Shown here piece after piece: positions 22,034 through 32,543 of a stretch of DNA of 64,000 nt. The notes below the pieces were generated by a model. That model did not search any database. It had not been told where the DNA came from and was given only the letters and a program-made list of their open reading frames with translations. The stretch covers positions 79,390,384 through 79,454,383 of the forward strand of contig CM043944.1 in the NCBI GenBank assembly GCA_014529385.2, in the 5' to 3' direction. This stretch comes from Adiantum capillus-veneris. Lineage: Eukaryota > Streptophyta > Polypodiopsida > Polypodiales > Pteridaceae. A program made the translations under genes and the position numbers. Each line of letters starts with the position of its first letter. Within the stretch, counting starts at the first letter, position 1.

Positions 22034-23203
22034 AGTGCAGCTTCACAGGTATACTGGCTTAAGAAGCTTGTTGACTTGAAGATGAAAGAAGGGACACCTA
22101 TGTCCAATCATCTGAATGAATTCAACACAATCTACAGTCAGTTGTCAGCTCAAGGTGTCAAGTTTGATGAACCTGTTAGAGCTATGTTCCTGTTGATCAC
22201 ATTGCCGGAAAGTTGGGACACTTTTCGCACAGCTTTGAGTAATTCTGCACCTCCAGATGGTTTGAACATAGCAGGTGTAGAAGGAAGTCTGCTTACTGAA
22301 GAAACCAATAGAAAGACAATGGACAAAGGCAAAGGAACAGCCTTAGTTGTCAAGGGAAGGACCAAAGAAAAGTACAAAGGTGGAAAGAGGAATCAGTCTC
22401 GTAGCAAGTCCCGCAGTGCTAAAGGCAAGAGTGACATAGAATGCTACCATTGTGGCAAGAAGGGTCACATGAAAAGAGACTGCAGAGAATGGAAAGCAGA
22501 AAAAGGCAAAGAGAAAGCTGAAGACCATGGTGAGAAGAACAAGTCCTCAGTGAAGATCCAAGAAATAAATGTGACAAACACTGTTGCAGAGGATGACAGT
22601 CTAGTGTCAGGAGACATCTACTTCTTGAAAAATACAATGGACTCAGCTCTTCTTACAGCATCTGATGGAAATGCATTGAGTGACTGGATTATAGACTCAG
22701 GGGCATCACTTCATGTGTCTCCAAACAAGGAGTGGTTTACCTCTTATGTGACCACTAAAGATCATGTTCGGCTAGGCAATGGGCAGAAATGTGAGATCTT
22801 AGGTGTTGGAGATGTTCAATTGAAGTTTCAGAATGGCTCTTCTTTCACGCTGAAGAATGTGAGACATGTTCCCGCAATTACAAAGAGCTTGATCAGCACA
22901 GGTTTACTTGATGATGCTGGCTACGTCACCACTTTTGGACAGAACATGTGGAAGATATCCAAGGGTTCTATGACAGTAGCACATGGAGTAAAGTCTGGAG
23001 GACTTTACATGATTTATGTATCAAATGTCTCTAAAAATGTAATCAATGTAACCGAGCAGCCGAACGTTTCTTTGTGGCATAGCCGGTTAGGACATATGTC
23101 CAAGAAGGGAATGGAAATCTTGTCTCGTTCTAGTTATTTGCCTGGCTTTTCATTTAATGATTTTGAATTCTGTGAACATTGTCTGTATGGTAAGCAAACA
23201 TAG
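22034..23203 (+). pseudogene. Copia gag C-terminus, zinc knuckle, protease and pre-integrase region
   Basis: The open frame runs from the gag tail (KLVDLKMKEGTPMSNHLNEF) through a zinc knuckle CYHCGKKGHMKRDC (about 22441-22482). The aspartic protease active site WIIDSGASLHVSPNKEWF (about 22684-22740) is followed by LKNVRHVPAITKSLIS and the pre-integrase box LWHSRLGHMSKKGM with CEHCLYGKQ (about 23170-23196). Two consecutive TAG codons (23201-23206) then separate it, in frame, from pol. Key knuckle and protease residues are present. Confidence 0.88.
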
Positions 23204-23206
23204 TAG

Positions 23207-25720
23207 CCACATAAGCATAGAAGCAGTAGAAGAGATACACAGTTGGCACTTGTTCATAGTGATTTGTGTGGACCTATGCCTAACCTATCTCTAGGGGGAG
23301 CTTCTTACTTTATGACATTTATAGATGATTACTCGAGGAAAGTATGGGTTTACTTTCTCAAGCACAAGGATGAAGCGTTTAGTGTTTTCAAAACGTTTGT
23401 GACACTTGTGGAGAATCAGAGTGGCAAGAAGCTTAAATGCTTACGCACTGACAATGGTGGAGAGTATGTTTCAAAGGCCTTTCAGGACTTTTGTGAGTCA
23501 AAAGGTATAAAACGTGAACTTACTGCTCCTTACAATCCTCCTCAAAATGGTGTTGCTGAGAGGATGAATAGGACCATACAAGAGAAGGTCAGAAGTATGT
23601 TGTCTAATGCACAGCTGCCAAATGGGTTTTGGGTTGAAGCTGTATCAACAACTGTTCATCTTGTAAATAGATCTCCTAGCAAGGTTTTGCAGAAGGATTC
23701 AGTGCCAGAGATGGTATGGTCAGGCAAAATGCCCTCATACAAGCATCTCAGAGTCTTTGGCTGTGAGGCATATACTCACGTTCCAAAAGAATTTAGGAAC
23801 AAACTTGAGCTAAAGAGTAGAAAGTGCATCTTTCTAGGCTATGGTAATTCTGGTGATATGGGGTACAGACTTTGGGATCCCAAATCCAGAAAGGTTGTCC
23901 GCAGCAATGATGTTCACTTTAATGAATCCAAATATCATTCTAAACCAGAGAGGGTTGAGGAGATTAGAAGAGTTGTCTTCCAAGAAGATGGACCTGCACG
24001 TGCAAGACAAAATGTCAGGGCTCAAGAGGAGCAAGGACAGGGTAGAGTGGAACCACAGGTTGTGGCTGAGCCTGAGCCACCTATTGTGCGTAGATCTGGA
24101 CGTGTCACGCGACCTCCTGATAGGTTTGTTCCATCTATGAACTATGTCATGTTGACTGATTGCAATGAGCCTTCATGTTACAAGGAAGCAGTGCAAATGA
24201 AGGACTCCGGGAATTGGCAATTGGCCATGCAGTCAGAGATGACAGCTCTGCATAAAAACAAGACATGGAAGCTAGTTAAATTGCCACAGGGCAAAAAGGC
24301 TCTACCTTGTAAATGGGTTTATAGGTATAAGATCACCGCTCATGATAGTCAGCCAAAGTACAAAGCAAGACTTGTTGCCAAGGGCTTTAAGCAAGAACAA
24401 GGCATTCACTTTGATGAAGTCTTCTCTCCGGTGGTCAAGATGACTACATTGAGATGCTTTCTTGCATTGGTTTCCATATTAGATTTGGTGTTGCACCAAA
24501 TGGATGTCAAGACAGCGTTCTTGCATGGTGATTTAGATGTGGAAATTTACATGCAGCAGCCAGAAGGGTTTGTTGAGAAAGGCAAGGAAGATTGGGTATG
24601 CCAGTTGTTAAAGAGTCTTTATGGCTTAAAACAATCACCGAGGGCATGGTACCATAAATTCCACAAGTTTATGCTTTCTCAAGGCTACAAACGTAGTGAG
24701 TTCGATCACTGTCTATATATAAAGAAGGCTAAGGATGGTAGTTGGCTGATCCTTATTTTGTATGTGGATGACATGTTGATTGCTGGCAAGCACTTGGAAG
24801 AAATTTCAGCTTTGAAGTCAAAGATGGCAAAATCGTTTGACATGAAAGACATGGGTGAGGCAAGTCATATACTTGGTATGCGCATTGAGAGAGACAGATC
24901 AAAGAAGTTGATTTGGTTATCTCAAACAGAGTATATTGACAAGGTTTTGCAACGTTTCAATATGGAGAAGGGAAAGGCACTGAGTGTTCCATTGCCACCA
25001 TATGTGAAACTTAGCAAACAAGATTGTCCTGTGTCTGAGGAAGAACAGGCTGAAATGGATAAGATTCCATATGCATCTGCAGTGGGTAGTTTGATGTATG
25101 CAATGATTGCTACTCGCCCAGACATTGCATTTGCAGTGGGAGTAGTAAGTCGATACATGTCAAACCCAGGCAAGAAACATTGGGAGGCAGTGAAAGGAAT
25201 ATTGAGATACCTGAAAGCTACAAAGAGTATGCGTATATGCTATGGGAGTCAGGAGCTAGGTGTAAAGGGTTTTACAGACTCAGATTATGCAGGTGACTTA
25301 GAAAACCGAAGGTCTACGTCAGGGTATGTCTTTACATTGGCTGGTGGAGAAGTATCATGGCGTTCTAGATTACAAGATTGTGTCACTCAGTCTACTACAG
25401 AGGCTGAATATGTTGCAGCATCAGAGGCATGCAAAGAATCAATTTGGCTTAATCGACTAGTAACAGATTTGGGAATCAAAGAAGAGATGCCTGTGTTATA
25501 TTGTGATAGTCAAAGTGCTATACAATTGGCTCGCAATCCAGTTTATCACTCAAAGACAAAGCATGTGGATGTGAAGTATCATTTCATCAGGGAAATGCTC
25601 GAGGATAAGAAACTTCAGCTTGTCAAAGTTCACACCACAGAAAATCCTGCTGATCTACTTACAAAAGGACTTCCCTCAGAGAACTTTGCGCATTTTCGCA
25701 AGCAGTTAGGTGTAGGGTAG
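23207..25720 (+). CDS. pol: Copia pol: integrase, reverse transcriptase, RNase H
   Basis: An open frame of at least 825 codons (first ATG 23243). Residues from that ATG: integrase D28 (FIDDYSRK), D70 (LRTDNGGEY) and E106 (NGVAERMNR), the expected D,D35E spacing. The mid region holds a GYRLWDP block and a basic linker. RT starts near residue 345 (CKWVYRYKI, YKARLVAKGFKQEQG, DVKTAFLHGDL, SLYGLKQSPRAWY) with catalytic YVDDML at about 510. RNase H has GFTDSDYAGD, TTEAEYVAASEA and CDSQSAIQLARN, ending ADLLTKGLPSENFAHF. All catalytic residues I can check are present. Expression in the polyprotein is blocked by the upstream stops. Confidence 0.93.
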   Translation, partial: PHKHRSSRRDTQLALVHSDLCGPMPNLSLGGASYFMTFIDDYSRKVWVYFLKHKDEAFSVFKTFVTLVENQSGKKLKCLRTDNGGEYVSKAFQDFCESKGIKRELTAPYNPPQNGVAERMNRTIQEKVRSMLSNAQLPNGFWVEAVSTTVHLVNRSPSKVLQKDSVPEMVWSGKMPSYKHLRVFGCEAYTHVPKEFRNKLELKSRKCIFLGYGNSGDMGYRLWDPKSRKVVRSNDVHFNESKYHSKPERVEEIRRVVFQEDGPARARQNVRAQEEQGQGRVEPQVVAEPEPPIVRRSGRVTRPPDRFVPSMNYVMLTDCNEPSCYKEAVQMKDSGNWQLAMQSEMTALHKNKTWKLVKLPQGKKALPCKWVYRYKITAHDSQPKYKARLVAKGFKQEQGIHFDEVFSPVVKMTTLRCFLALVSILDLVLHQMDVKTAFLHGDLDVEIYMQQPEGFVEKGKEDWVCQLLKSLYGLKQSPRAWYHKFHKFMLSQGYKRSEFDHCLYIKKAKDGSWLILILYVDDMLIAGKHLEEISALKSKMAKSFDMKDMGEASHILGMRIERDRSKKLIWLSQTEYIDKVLQRFNMEKGKALSVPLPPYVKLSKQDCPVSEEEQAEMDKIPYASAVGSLMYAMIATRPDIAFAVGVVSRYMSNPGKKHWEAVKGILRYLKATKSMRICYGSQELGVKGFTDSDYAGDLENRRSTSGYVFTLAGGEVSWRSRLQDCVTQSTTEAEYVAASEACKESIWLNRLVTDLGIKEEMPVLYCDSQSAIQLARNPVYHSKTKHVDVKYHFIREMLEDKKLQLVKVHTTENPADLLTKGLPSENFAHFRKQLGVG

Positions 25721-25798
25721 TACATCACTTCTCTACATCTCTTGTATATTAGCTTGTAGAGTAGCTTCTCTCACACTTAGAGTACCACATTGGACTTT

Positions 25799-25809
25799 AA
25801 GTGGGAGGT
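25799..25809 (+). promoter_or_regulatory. polypurine tract before the 3' LTR
   Basis: AAGTGGGAGGT lies immediately before the LTR start TGTTGGGG. This is the usual plus-strand primer position in Copia elements. Confidence 0.8.
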
Positions 25810-26001
25810 TGTTGGGGTATAAAGCCCAATGTGGTCGCCCAGGTAAGTGGGCGGGCCGCCAGGTATGTACACATATTCTTTTGTAAAAACCTAATAAGAA
25901 CTCACTATGCTCTACACATTACAGTAGAGAGAGTTCACCATATTGGCGTGCTCTTCTTCTCGCACTTTCTCTCGCGTCACACTTCCGCTCGTACTCCTTC
26001 A
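25810..26001 (+). repeat. 3' LTR of the Copia at 10863
   Basis: 192 bp, matching 10863-11054 except at about four sites. It is followed directly by CAAGG, the second copy of the target duplication, and then by gypsy gag sequence. Confidence 0.93.
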
Positions 26002-26006
26002 CAAGG

Positions 26007-27152
26007 TAGACCGCTCTTTGAATGAGATCTTCTTAATTGAAGAAGCTGGTAGAAAAGAGCTCCAAAATCTCTCCAATATGCGTCCAATGAATCTCTCTTG
26101 GTCATCCGAAGATGGTTCTAAGCAGTTCGTATGTGACGTTCATACTCTCGAGTCAACCAGGAAGAAATAAAAATCCTTTTAAATTTCAGCCATTTAACTG
26201 GCGCTTTCTTGTTCAATAGAAGCGTGGACCACCAAGTTTGAGCATTTCCCCTGAAGTAAGAGCTAGCCCTGTCAATCTTCGAGTGTTGTGAGTAACGCCC
26301 TCTAGAGAAAGCTATGGCAAACTGCTGTATGAAGGCCAATGCCTTCGAAGCATCTCGAAATCCAAAAAACATGTCAAATTTAATTGACTGTCCGCCTTCC
26401 TTAAACTCTCGGATTTTCTTGCTTTTATCTTCCAGAAAGTCATACTGGTTGGCTTTGTAAAAAATTCTTCTCTCGCATAAAATCTGCTGTCATCGGAGTC
26501 CAAACTATTCGAAGACGAGTCCTCTGTAGAACTGTCAGAAACAGGGTGAGATTTAGACTTCTTTGCCTTTTTCTTTCCCTTTCCAAAGCTTTGCTTTTTG
26601 CTTCACTTTTTCCCTTTTCTATCTTCTTTGCTTGAGTCAGAAGAGATAGAAGAACTGTTAGAAGAAGAAGAAGAAGAACTAGGTACTCCTTCAAACTGCA
26701 CATGCTTCTTCTGCTTTCTTGCCGAGACAATGTAGATTGATGACCTAAATAACCCGGGAAGTCAGTTCCTTTCTTTTACTTTTTGTCGTGCTTTTCAGTT
26801 TTTTTGTGCATGTCAAAAAGCTGAGAAATCCGTGCATCAACCACCTCTTCTAATTCTTGCTCAGTAAACATCCTTGGAGTAGGAGATTTCTTGAGTACCG
26901 GTTTGGGGGGTGGTTCTGTGGTTTGCTGCCACTGTGCATACACCTCGTCAAAGGAGGTTTAGGTCATAAATTTTGCAAATTTCGGGTCCTTCTCAAAATC
27001 TAACGTCATCTTTGCTGCATTGTTGATCAATCATCAACGCTCTATCTCTTCAAGCTCCACCTGAGTAGACCGACCTCCTCGCGTGAATCTTCTTCGTGAT
27101 CTCTTCCCGCATCTCCAAATGCAGAGGAAGTTGATTGATCTCTGTCTGAATC
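26007..27152 (-). pseudogene. gag: gypsy gag, N-terminal half
   Basis: Read leftward from an ATG near 27152 (MDSDRDQSTSSAFGD), the frame shifts within about 30 codons (VGLLRW versus RSTQVELEEIE). Around 26310-26730 come charged and serine-rich linkers. Positions 26118-26372 hold the retrotransposon gag core (FAIAFSRGRYSQHSKI, FRGNAQTWWSTLLLN, WLKFKRIFISSW). The core normally assembles the particle. Several frame changes show it is dead. The gene continues at 10862 beyond the Copia. Confidence 0.75.
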
Positions 27153-27206
27153 CATAAGTGCCACATAAAAAGGATTGGATTTCCCGGTAGAAGAGAAATC
27201 GGCCGC

Positions 27207-27218
27207 GCTTTGATACCA
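27207..27218 (-). promoter_or_regulatory. gypsy primer binding site, Met-tRNA type
   Basis: The minus-strand reading TGGTATCAAAGC follows the LTR end after one base. It fixes the direction of the gypsy element and identifies 27220-27857 as its 5' LTR. Confidence 0.85.
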
Positions 27219-27219
27219 C

Positions 27220-27552
27220 TGTAACAAACTTAGACACTCCAAGTCAAGATTCTACCATAAAACGACCGGAATTCACTTCAAAAAAGTTCACAATTTACAA
27301 TTGATTCGACACGACCCGGCTGAGTTTCGTGCCTAGAGATATTGGCGCCAAAGAATGGCGCCTCCTTTGGTATTTGTTTTTGTATTAATCTGAAACTCAA
27401 AGTACAAGGGAGTGGGAGGCTCTCACTCTCAGACTCTGCATCCAGATGCCCTAAGAAGTGGGAGGCCTTCCCACACTTATAAAGGTTTTACAAGGGATAC
27501 CAAAAGCAGAGCCCCAAAAGCTGTAAATCAAAAGCCTTTCCATAAATAAAGC

Positions 27553-27642
<90 letters not shown>

Positions 27643-27857
27643 ATACCTTGCGTAGACAAAAAGCAGGTCAAAGGCTGAAAATCCGTACGCTGCTGCCATA
27701 TGGCTACCTGCCCGCAAAATGCTCCGTGTTTTTCGTCACAACAGCTGGAGGGCCGTACGACAGTGTGACGTCAGCATTCAATCCGCATTTTTGGGACTCC
27801 CTGCAAAAGGAGGGTGTGTATGTGTGCACTAGGCAGCCACGTCACACGTTTGTGACA
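27220..27857 (-). repeat. 5' LTR of the gypsy element, with an internal (CT)n tract
   Basis: The plus-strand left end TGTAACAAACTT and right end CGTTTGTGACA give TG...CA termini over 638 bp. A (CT)n tract of about 90 bp (27548-27634) lies inside and has probably expanded. The part 27220-27506 matches the left LTR remnant at 4120-4406. The right boundary is inferred from the terminal CA and the return of the GT tract. Confidence 0.75.
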
Positions 27858-28120
<263 letters not shown>

Positions 28121-28354
28121 CTCTCACTCTCTATGTGTGTGTAGCTGTTTTACCATAAATAATAAGACATAATTGAACTTTTTACAGTCAAAAGACAGCT
28201 GGCTAGAGAGAGAGAATGATAAGTACAAAAATAACTCAGTCTCAGAATCATTTTTGTACAATGTTTATATGAATGAAGTTTCATTCCAGTATACAGATAT
28301 CTGAAGTACTTCCCTTGTCAAAAAGTGTCTGTGTAATCATGTAAGGACAACTAC

Positions 28355-29702
28355 TTAACACTAGGTTGGTAATGGGACACTTTTATGTCCTGGGACACTT
28401 TTATGTCCTGTGAAGTGACCATTTTCCTTGAATTATGTCAAGAGTTTCAAAATGGATTTGGAGGTGCTATCTATCTAGAAAGTTGTCTCATGAGCTGAAA
28501 AAAACTTGACATTTTTTTGGAATATCAATTCCATCTTTAACCTTGTCCTTGCACAACATTTCACAACCTAAACTGTGTGAAAAAACGGGTCCTTTTTTTG
28601 TCTTTTTTTCAACTTTTTGCAACTATACCACTCTAGAATTCATGTTTGTGAGGTCTATAATGCTAGAGAACTATCTTTAGTAGTCCTCAACATGTCCTGA
28701 TGCTTCTAGGGAGAAATAAATGTTAAAGTTGTAAGCTATGACCAAATTACAAAAATTGTCAAATCCTGTTTTTTAGCCAATTTTAGCTCTTCTATGATTT
28801 TTTTGGTGGCTTTCATGATATCCAAATGCAGTTTTGATTCTCTATGTCGCATATTGTAACATAAAGCTAATATTCCTTGAGTTTTGGGACACCTAATACC
28901 CTATTTTGCATAGTAGACAACGATGGTTGATTTTTTCAATTATAGAAGAAAACGAAACATTCTAGTATATCAAGTATAGCTTTTTCAATATTGTTAGTTT
29001 CTTGTGACAACTACATGCATTTTGTAGGTAGTAACCATATCTAGTCATAAGGAGCAAATTTGGCTAGATATTGAATAGTTTCTATGGGATTCTACAACTC
29101 ATAATGTTGAACCTAGTTTTTTCATGTTTGCTGTATTTAGCACTTCATCTTTGTCCCCAAGATTCCCCTTGGTAAGAGATGTATTATTCTTTTGACATAC
29201 TCCATGGCTCCTTATGAACCTAAAGGACAATAGGGAACTAAGAAAACATGCATATATTATTTTTATTGAGCGTGGCTATAGAAACTTTGATGATAGGTTT
29301 GCAGATTGGTAAAAATTCATCTTTTTTGTACCTATTTCTTTTGGCAAAACAAAAAATAGTGAGTGAGAAGCAATCATATGTTCTGATCACCAACCCATTG
29401 AAGTTAACTAGGGAATTTATCTCAAGTCCTACAAAAATCCCTAATCTTATTTTTATGCAACAAAACATAAGAAATGACTGTTTTGATGAAAATGTACTGT
29501 TCCATCAACTTTGGAGGCTTGGTGTGACCAAAAGATGAGAAATTTTACAAGTTTCTTATTTTTTCCATGTGTAGTAGGCCTTGAACTATAACCTCATGAA
29601 AGGATTTTACAAAATGAGTGGATCTACTATGGTTTTGGAGGTTTTTTTCAAAACCCTGAAAGGACACTTTTATGTCCTGTTAGGTTACCAACCTAGTGTT
29701 AA
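28355..29702. mobile_element. piggyBac-like TTAA-flanked element, non-autonomous, 1,340 bp
   Basis: TTAA occurs at 28355-28358 and 29699-29702. Inside it are perfect 14-bp inverted termini, CACTAGGTTGGTAA (28359-28372) and its complement (29685-29698). Just inside, GGACACTTTTATGTCC occurs twice on the left (about 28375-28412) and once on the right (29662-29677). TTAA duplication and a C-rich start followed by TAG fit the piggyBac superfamily. The interior is AT-rich. Its longest frame (29248-29538, 96 codons) shows no transposase signature, so it would rely on a transposase made elsewhere. Confidence 0.75.
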
Positions 29703-31620
29703 AGCCAAAAAAAACCTCCAAAGATAAGATAGAGTCCTTACGTGCATCCACTCCAAACAAGACAACATATATGTTAGCCTTGAATGTGTTTTACAGGTAT
29801 CAAGTGGACTATACCAGTTGTTATCCATGTCCATCTTTAACAAGTATTTTTAACCCTTCAAGCCTTAGTCCAAAGTATTTATTGTATCACCCAAAGTGTA
29901 AGGTTTTTTAGAAGGTCATACTACCTTTAGAATCAGCTCCATTGATGAAGCTTCATATTCATTTTCCATAAAGAAAAAGCAATATAAATGATATTTCTTT
30001 TAAGAATAATCAACAAGTCTTTTAGTATTTACATAAAAAAGTTTACCCTAATTAGGGTTTTATGTCCTTTCTTCCTCAAATGTTACTTACCTTCATTCTC
30101 CGATGAGTAAGCCTATTAGTAGAAAATACGATCTTTAGCTAGACCAAATGTAAAAAATTAAGTGTGTGTTTTCAAAAAGGTATAGTTAGTATGCCAGAAG
30201 CCAATCGGCTAACCTCCAATCCATGTATAATGTTGCACCATAGTAAGCAGTAACAACCATCCAGCCCTTACTATATAGACTTAGCCAACCCATATGATAA
30301 ATTATACCTCTTTTCAATAGCAAGGAACATTACTCCTCATGAGTAACATATTTTTCCACAGCCCATCACAAGGTGGTTTTAATTTCATCAGGCTGTACGA
30401 CTGATTATGCCCCCCAAAAAACATTTTCAAATTTTTGCTCAAGTGCCATTATCAATAGTAACAAAAAAGTGAATATCGGGGATTGAAAACCTCTTTTTCA
30501 AAAACAAATTATGTGCCTGTAGTTTAATAATGACCAGCTTCGAAAAAAACCAATAATAGTACCATAGTAATGCTCCCAAAAGAAAGCACCTTTACAATGT
30601 AATGTTAGTCAAAGCCGACCACTATAGTGGTCCTTACCAAGCTATAGAATGAGGAAAAGAGCCCACCAAAATAGAGGTTCAATCACTTATATCATGCCAT
30701 GCTAAGTATAGTCATCCTGACTGTAGTTATATAATGACCATTTAAAAAAAACCCAGTAATAGTACCATAGTAATTCTCCCAAAAGAAACCATCTTTACCA
30801 TGTAATGCCAGTCAAAGCCGACCACTGTAGTGATCCTTACCATGCTGTAGAACGAGCAACAGAGCCCACCAAATAGAGGTCCAATTACTTATATCATGCC
30901 ATGCTAATTATAGTCATCTCGACTATTTGAGTACACCATTTTTATGAAACAACGCTTTACCTTTAATAAAAAAATGACAGTAACAAGATTATTGATGTTA
31001 AGCTTAGTGACCAACCTGAGTTGGTTGAGTTGTAAGCTCCATGCTTGGTGCAGTAGAGATGAAAAAACACACAATCCTCACTCTTGACGCAAGTAGAACA
31101 CACACAAAGCTAAGTGAGGGGAAGAATGTGCCCTCACCTCTTTAAATAGAACAAGGACGGCCGCCCTCACTCGTAGCTAATTCTCTGCAGTGTATCCTGA
31201 GTAGATCAAGCTTCTGCAGGGGAAATGTGGAAGAGTAGCTTCCCGCGATGTTATCTGGCACAGTAGGTTAAACCCAAGTGCCTCACGGCATAATAAAAGA
31301 TTGCAATAAGTAATTTTTTTACACTTTGTAACCATCACACCCATCTAAGGGTCCTATCCCATGTTTTAAGAGTAGTAGCTCCCCTTAAATAGAACCTATA
31401 GTATTGACAAGTAAAATACACCTTAATCTAATGCTTAAAAAGGCTACCAGCAAGTGGTTAAATGTGTGTGTGTGTGTGTGTGTGTGTATCAATAAGTGTG
31501 AATTAATCTTGAAAACAATTATTACTAGCAGGTGGGAAAATGTGTGTATGTGTGTGTACCTGACCTATCCCAGGCACCATACACAATGGGTCCATAGTAG
31601 GCCCATTGTGAATGGACCTA
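29703..31620. repeat. non-coding stretch with a 204-bp tandem duplication
   Basis: About 30528-30731 and 30732-30935 are diverged tandem units. Both contain AATAGTACCATAGTAAT, GTCAAAGCCGACCACT and CTTATATCATGCCATGCTAA. The remainder is AT-rich without a convincing gene. A (GT)n tract lies at 31463-31488, near the 3' side of the Penelope-like element. Confidence 0.7.
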
Positions 31621-32539
31621 CTACCTTATTAAAGAGATGAGATTGTCAAGGTTAAAATGTAATTCAGGCCAGTCATGTCGAGTAAGCGATAGTGGAATTT
31701 TATCAATAATGTCATATCTATTGAAGCCATTAAGGCAATACTTTTTAATAAGTATCTTAATATCTTCCCAAGCAAGGAGGTAGTTAGAAGAGGAGTAGAC
31801 AATTAGATACAGTAGGTTGATACAAGTGCTTAGAGCTGCTTTGTGGGGCCTATTACTATTTCTTTTAATAAACTCAAAAAGAGGAAGTTCCTGAAGATCT
31901 CTCTTCCATATGAATTTTCGATCATACCCTCCAAGACAGGGTATATGAAGCAAAATAGAGAAGTTAAGAAAATTTCCTCAAAAAAGACTCTGTTGTTGAT
32001 GCTCAGTAAGTCATCCATATATCGGTAAGTGTGAACAGTAAAAGCTTATTACTATTATCTCCCATAGTCTTGAGAAATCACTTGTACTCGAAGAACGCAA
32101 GGAATATAGTACACATAAGCGGGGACCATGAAAATCCCATGCGGATGCCAAGGCTTTGGTTAAAAAAATGTCCTCCAGAGATAATGGTACATTTTTAAGT
32201 AACCAAGATATATAGAGACATAGCTTCTCTTCATTGAAGTGTAAGGGGTGTGAAGAGTTTTCCTTTTTAATCCATCTAGGTTTTTTTGAAAGAGATATAT
32301 AGGAACAACTTCTTTTACCAGCATTAAGTTTGATAACCTGTGATAGTACATCTTTAAGCCGAAGATCTCCTTCTAAAGTAATATTCTCATAACATTGAGT
32401 AATATCTACTGAGAAAAGATGAAAGATGTGTTTAGGGAGGTTAAGAGAAAGTTATGGAAGATTTTTTGTTTAGATGCACAGATAAGTTCAAACTCTACTA
32501 ATATAAGGTCAAGACAAAGAGTAATATCTTTGGTGATAT
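31621..32539 (-). pseudogene. Penelope-like element, RT palm and thumb part (decayed)
   Basis: On the minus strand, read leftward, SLGIRMGFSWSPLM (32104-32160) matches the GIPMG-x-x-SP box of reverse transcriptases. RYMDDLLS (about 32000-32023) is the catalytic YxDD box. A Lys/Leu-rich segment with FEFIKRNSNRPHKA and YCLNGFNRYDIIDKIPLSL (31953-31621) resembles the thumb of Penelope-like RTs. Frames change at least twice. A C-terminal GIY-YIG endonuclease was not recognised to the left. The RT would copy element RNA. The gene continues at 40252 beyond the LTR element. Confidence 0.65.
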
Positions 32540-32543
32540 CCGT

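Larger units (their letters stand above)
10863..26001 (+). mobile_element. Copia LTR retrotransposon, nearly complete, split by a CACTA element
   Basis: Two 192-bp LTRs (10863-11054 and 25810-26001) differ at about four positions by eye. They are flanked by perfect 5-bp duplications CAAGG (10858-10862 and 26002-26006). Primer site, gag, protease, integrase, RT, RNase H and polypurine tract follow in Copia order. Without the 9.6 kb CACTA and one GAT, the element is about 5.5 kb. It inserted in the gypsy gag. The pol domains look functional, but gag and the gag-pol join carry a frameshift and stops. Confidence 0.93.
4120..27857 (-). mobile_element. Ty3/gypsy LTR retrotransposon, minus strand, heavily nested
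   Basis: The 5' LTR (27220-27857) and the left LTR remnant (4120-4406) are clearly homologous and both begin TGTAACAAACTT on the plus strand. Reading leftward, the order is primer site, gag, zinc knuckle, protease, RT/RNase H and integrase with a chromodomain-like tail. This is Ty3/gypsy order, and the tail suggests a chromovirus. The flanks GTTTG (4115-4119) and GTGTG (27858-27862) may be a mutated target duplication inside a GT tract. Two Copia elements are inserted in it. RT is internally deleted, so it cannot move by itself. Confidence 0.8.

Noticed and set aside
24922-25173. Antisense open frame inside Copia pol
   Set aside because: Shadow of the strongly conserved RT/RNase H coding sequence on the other strand.
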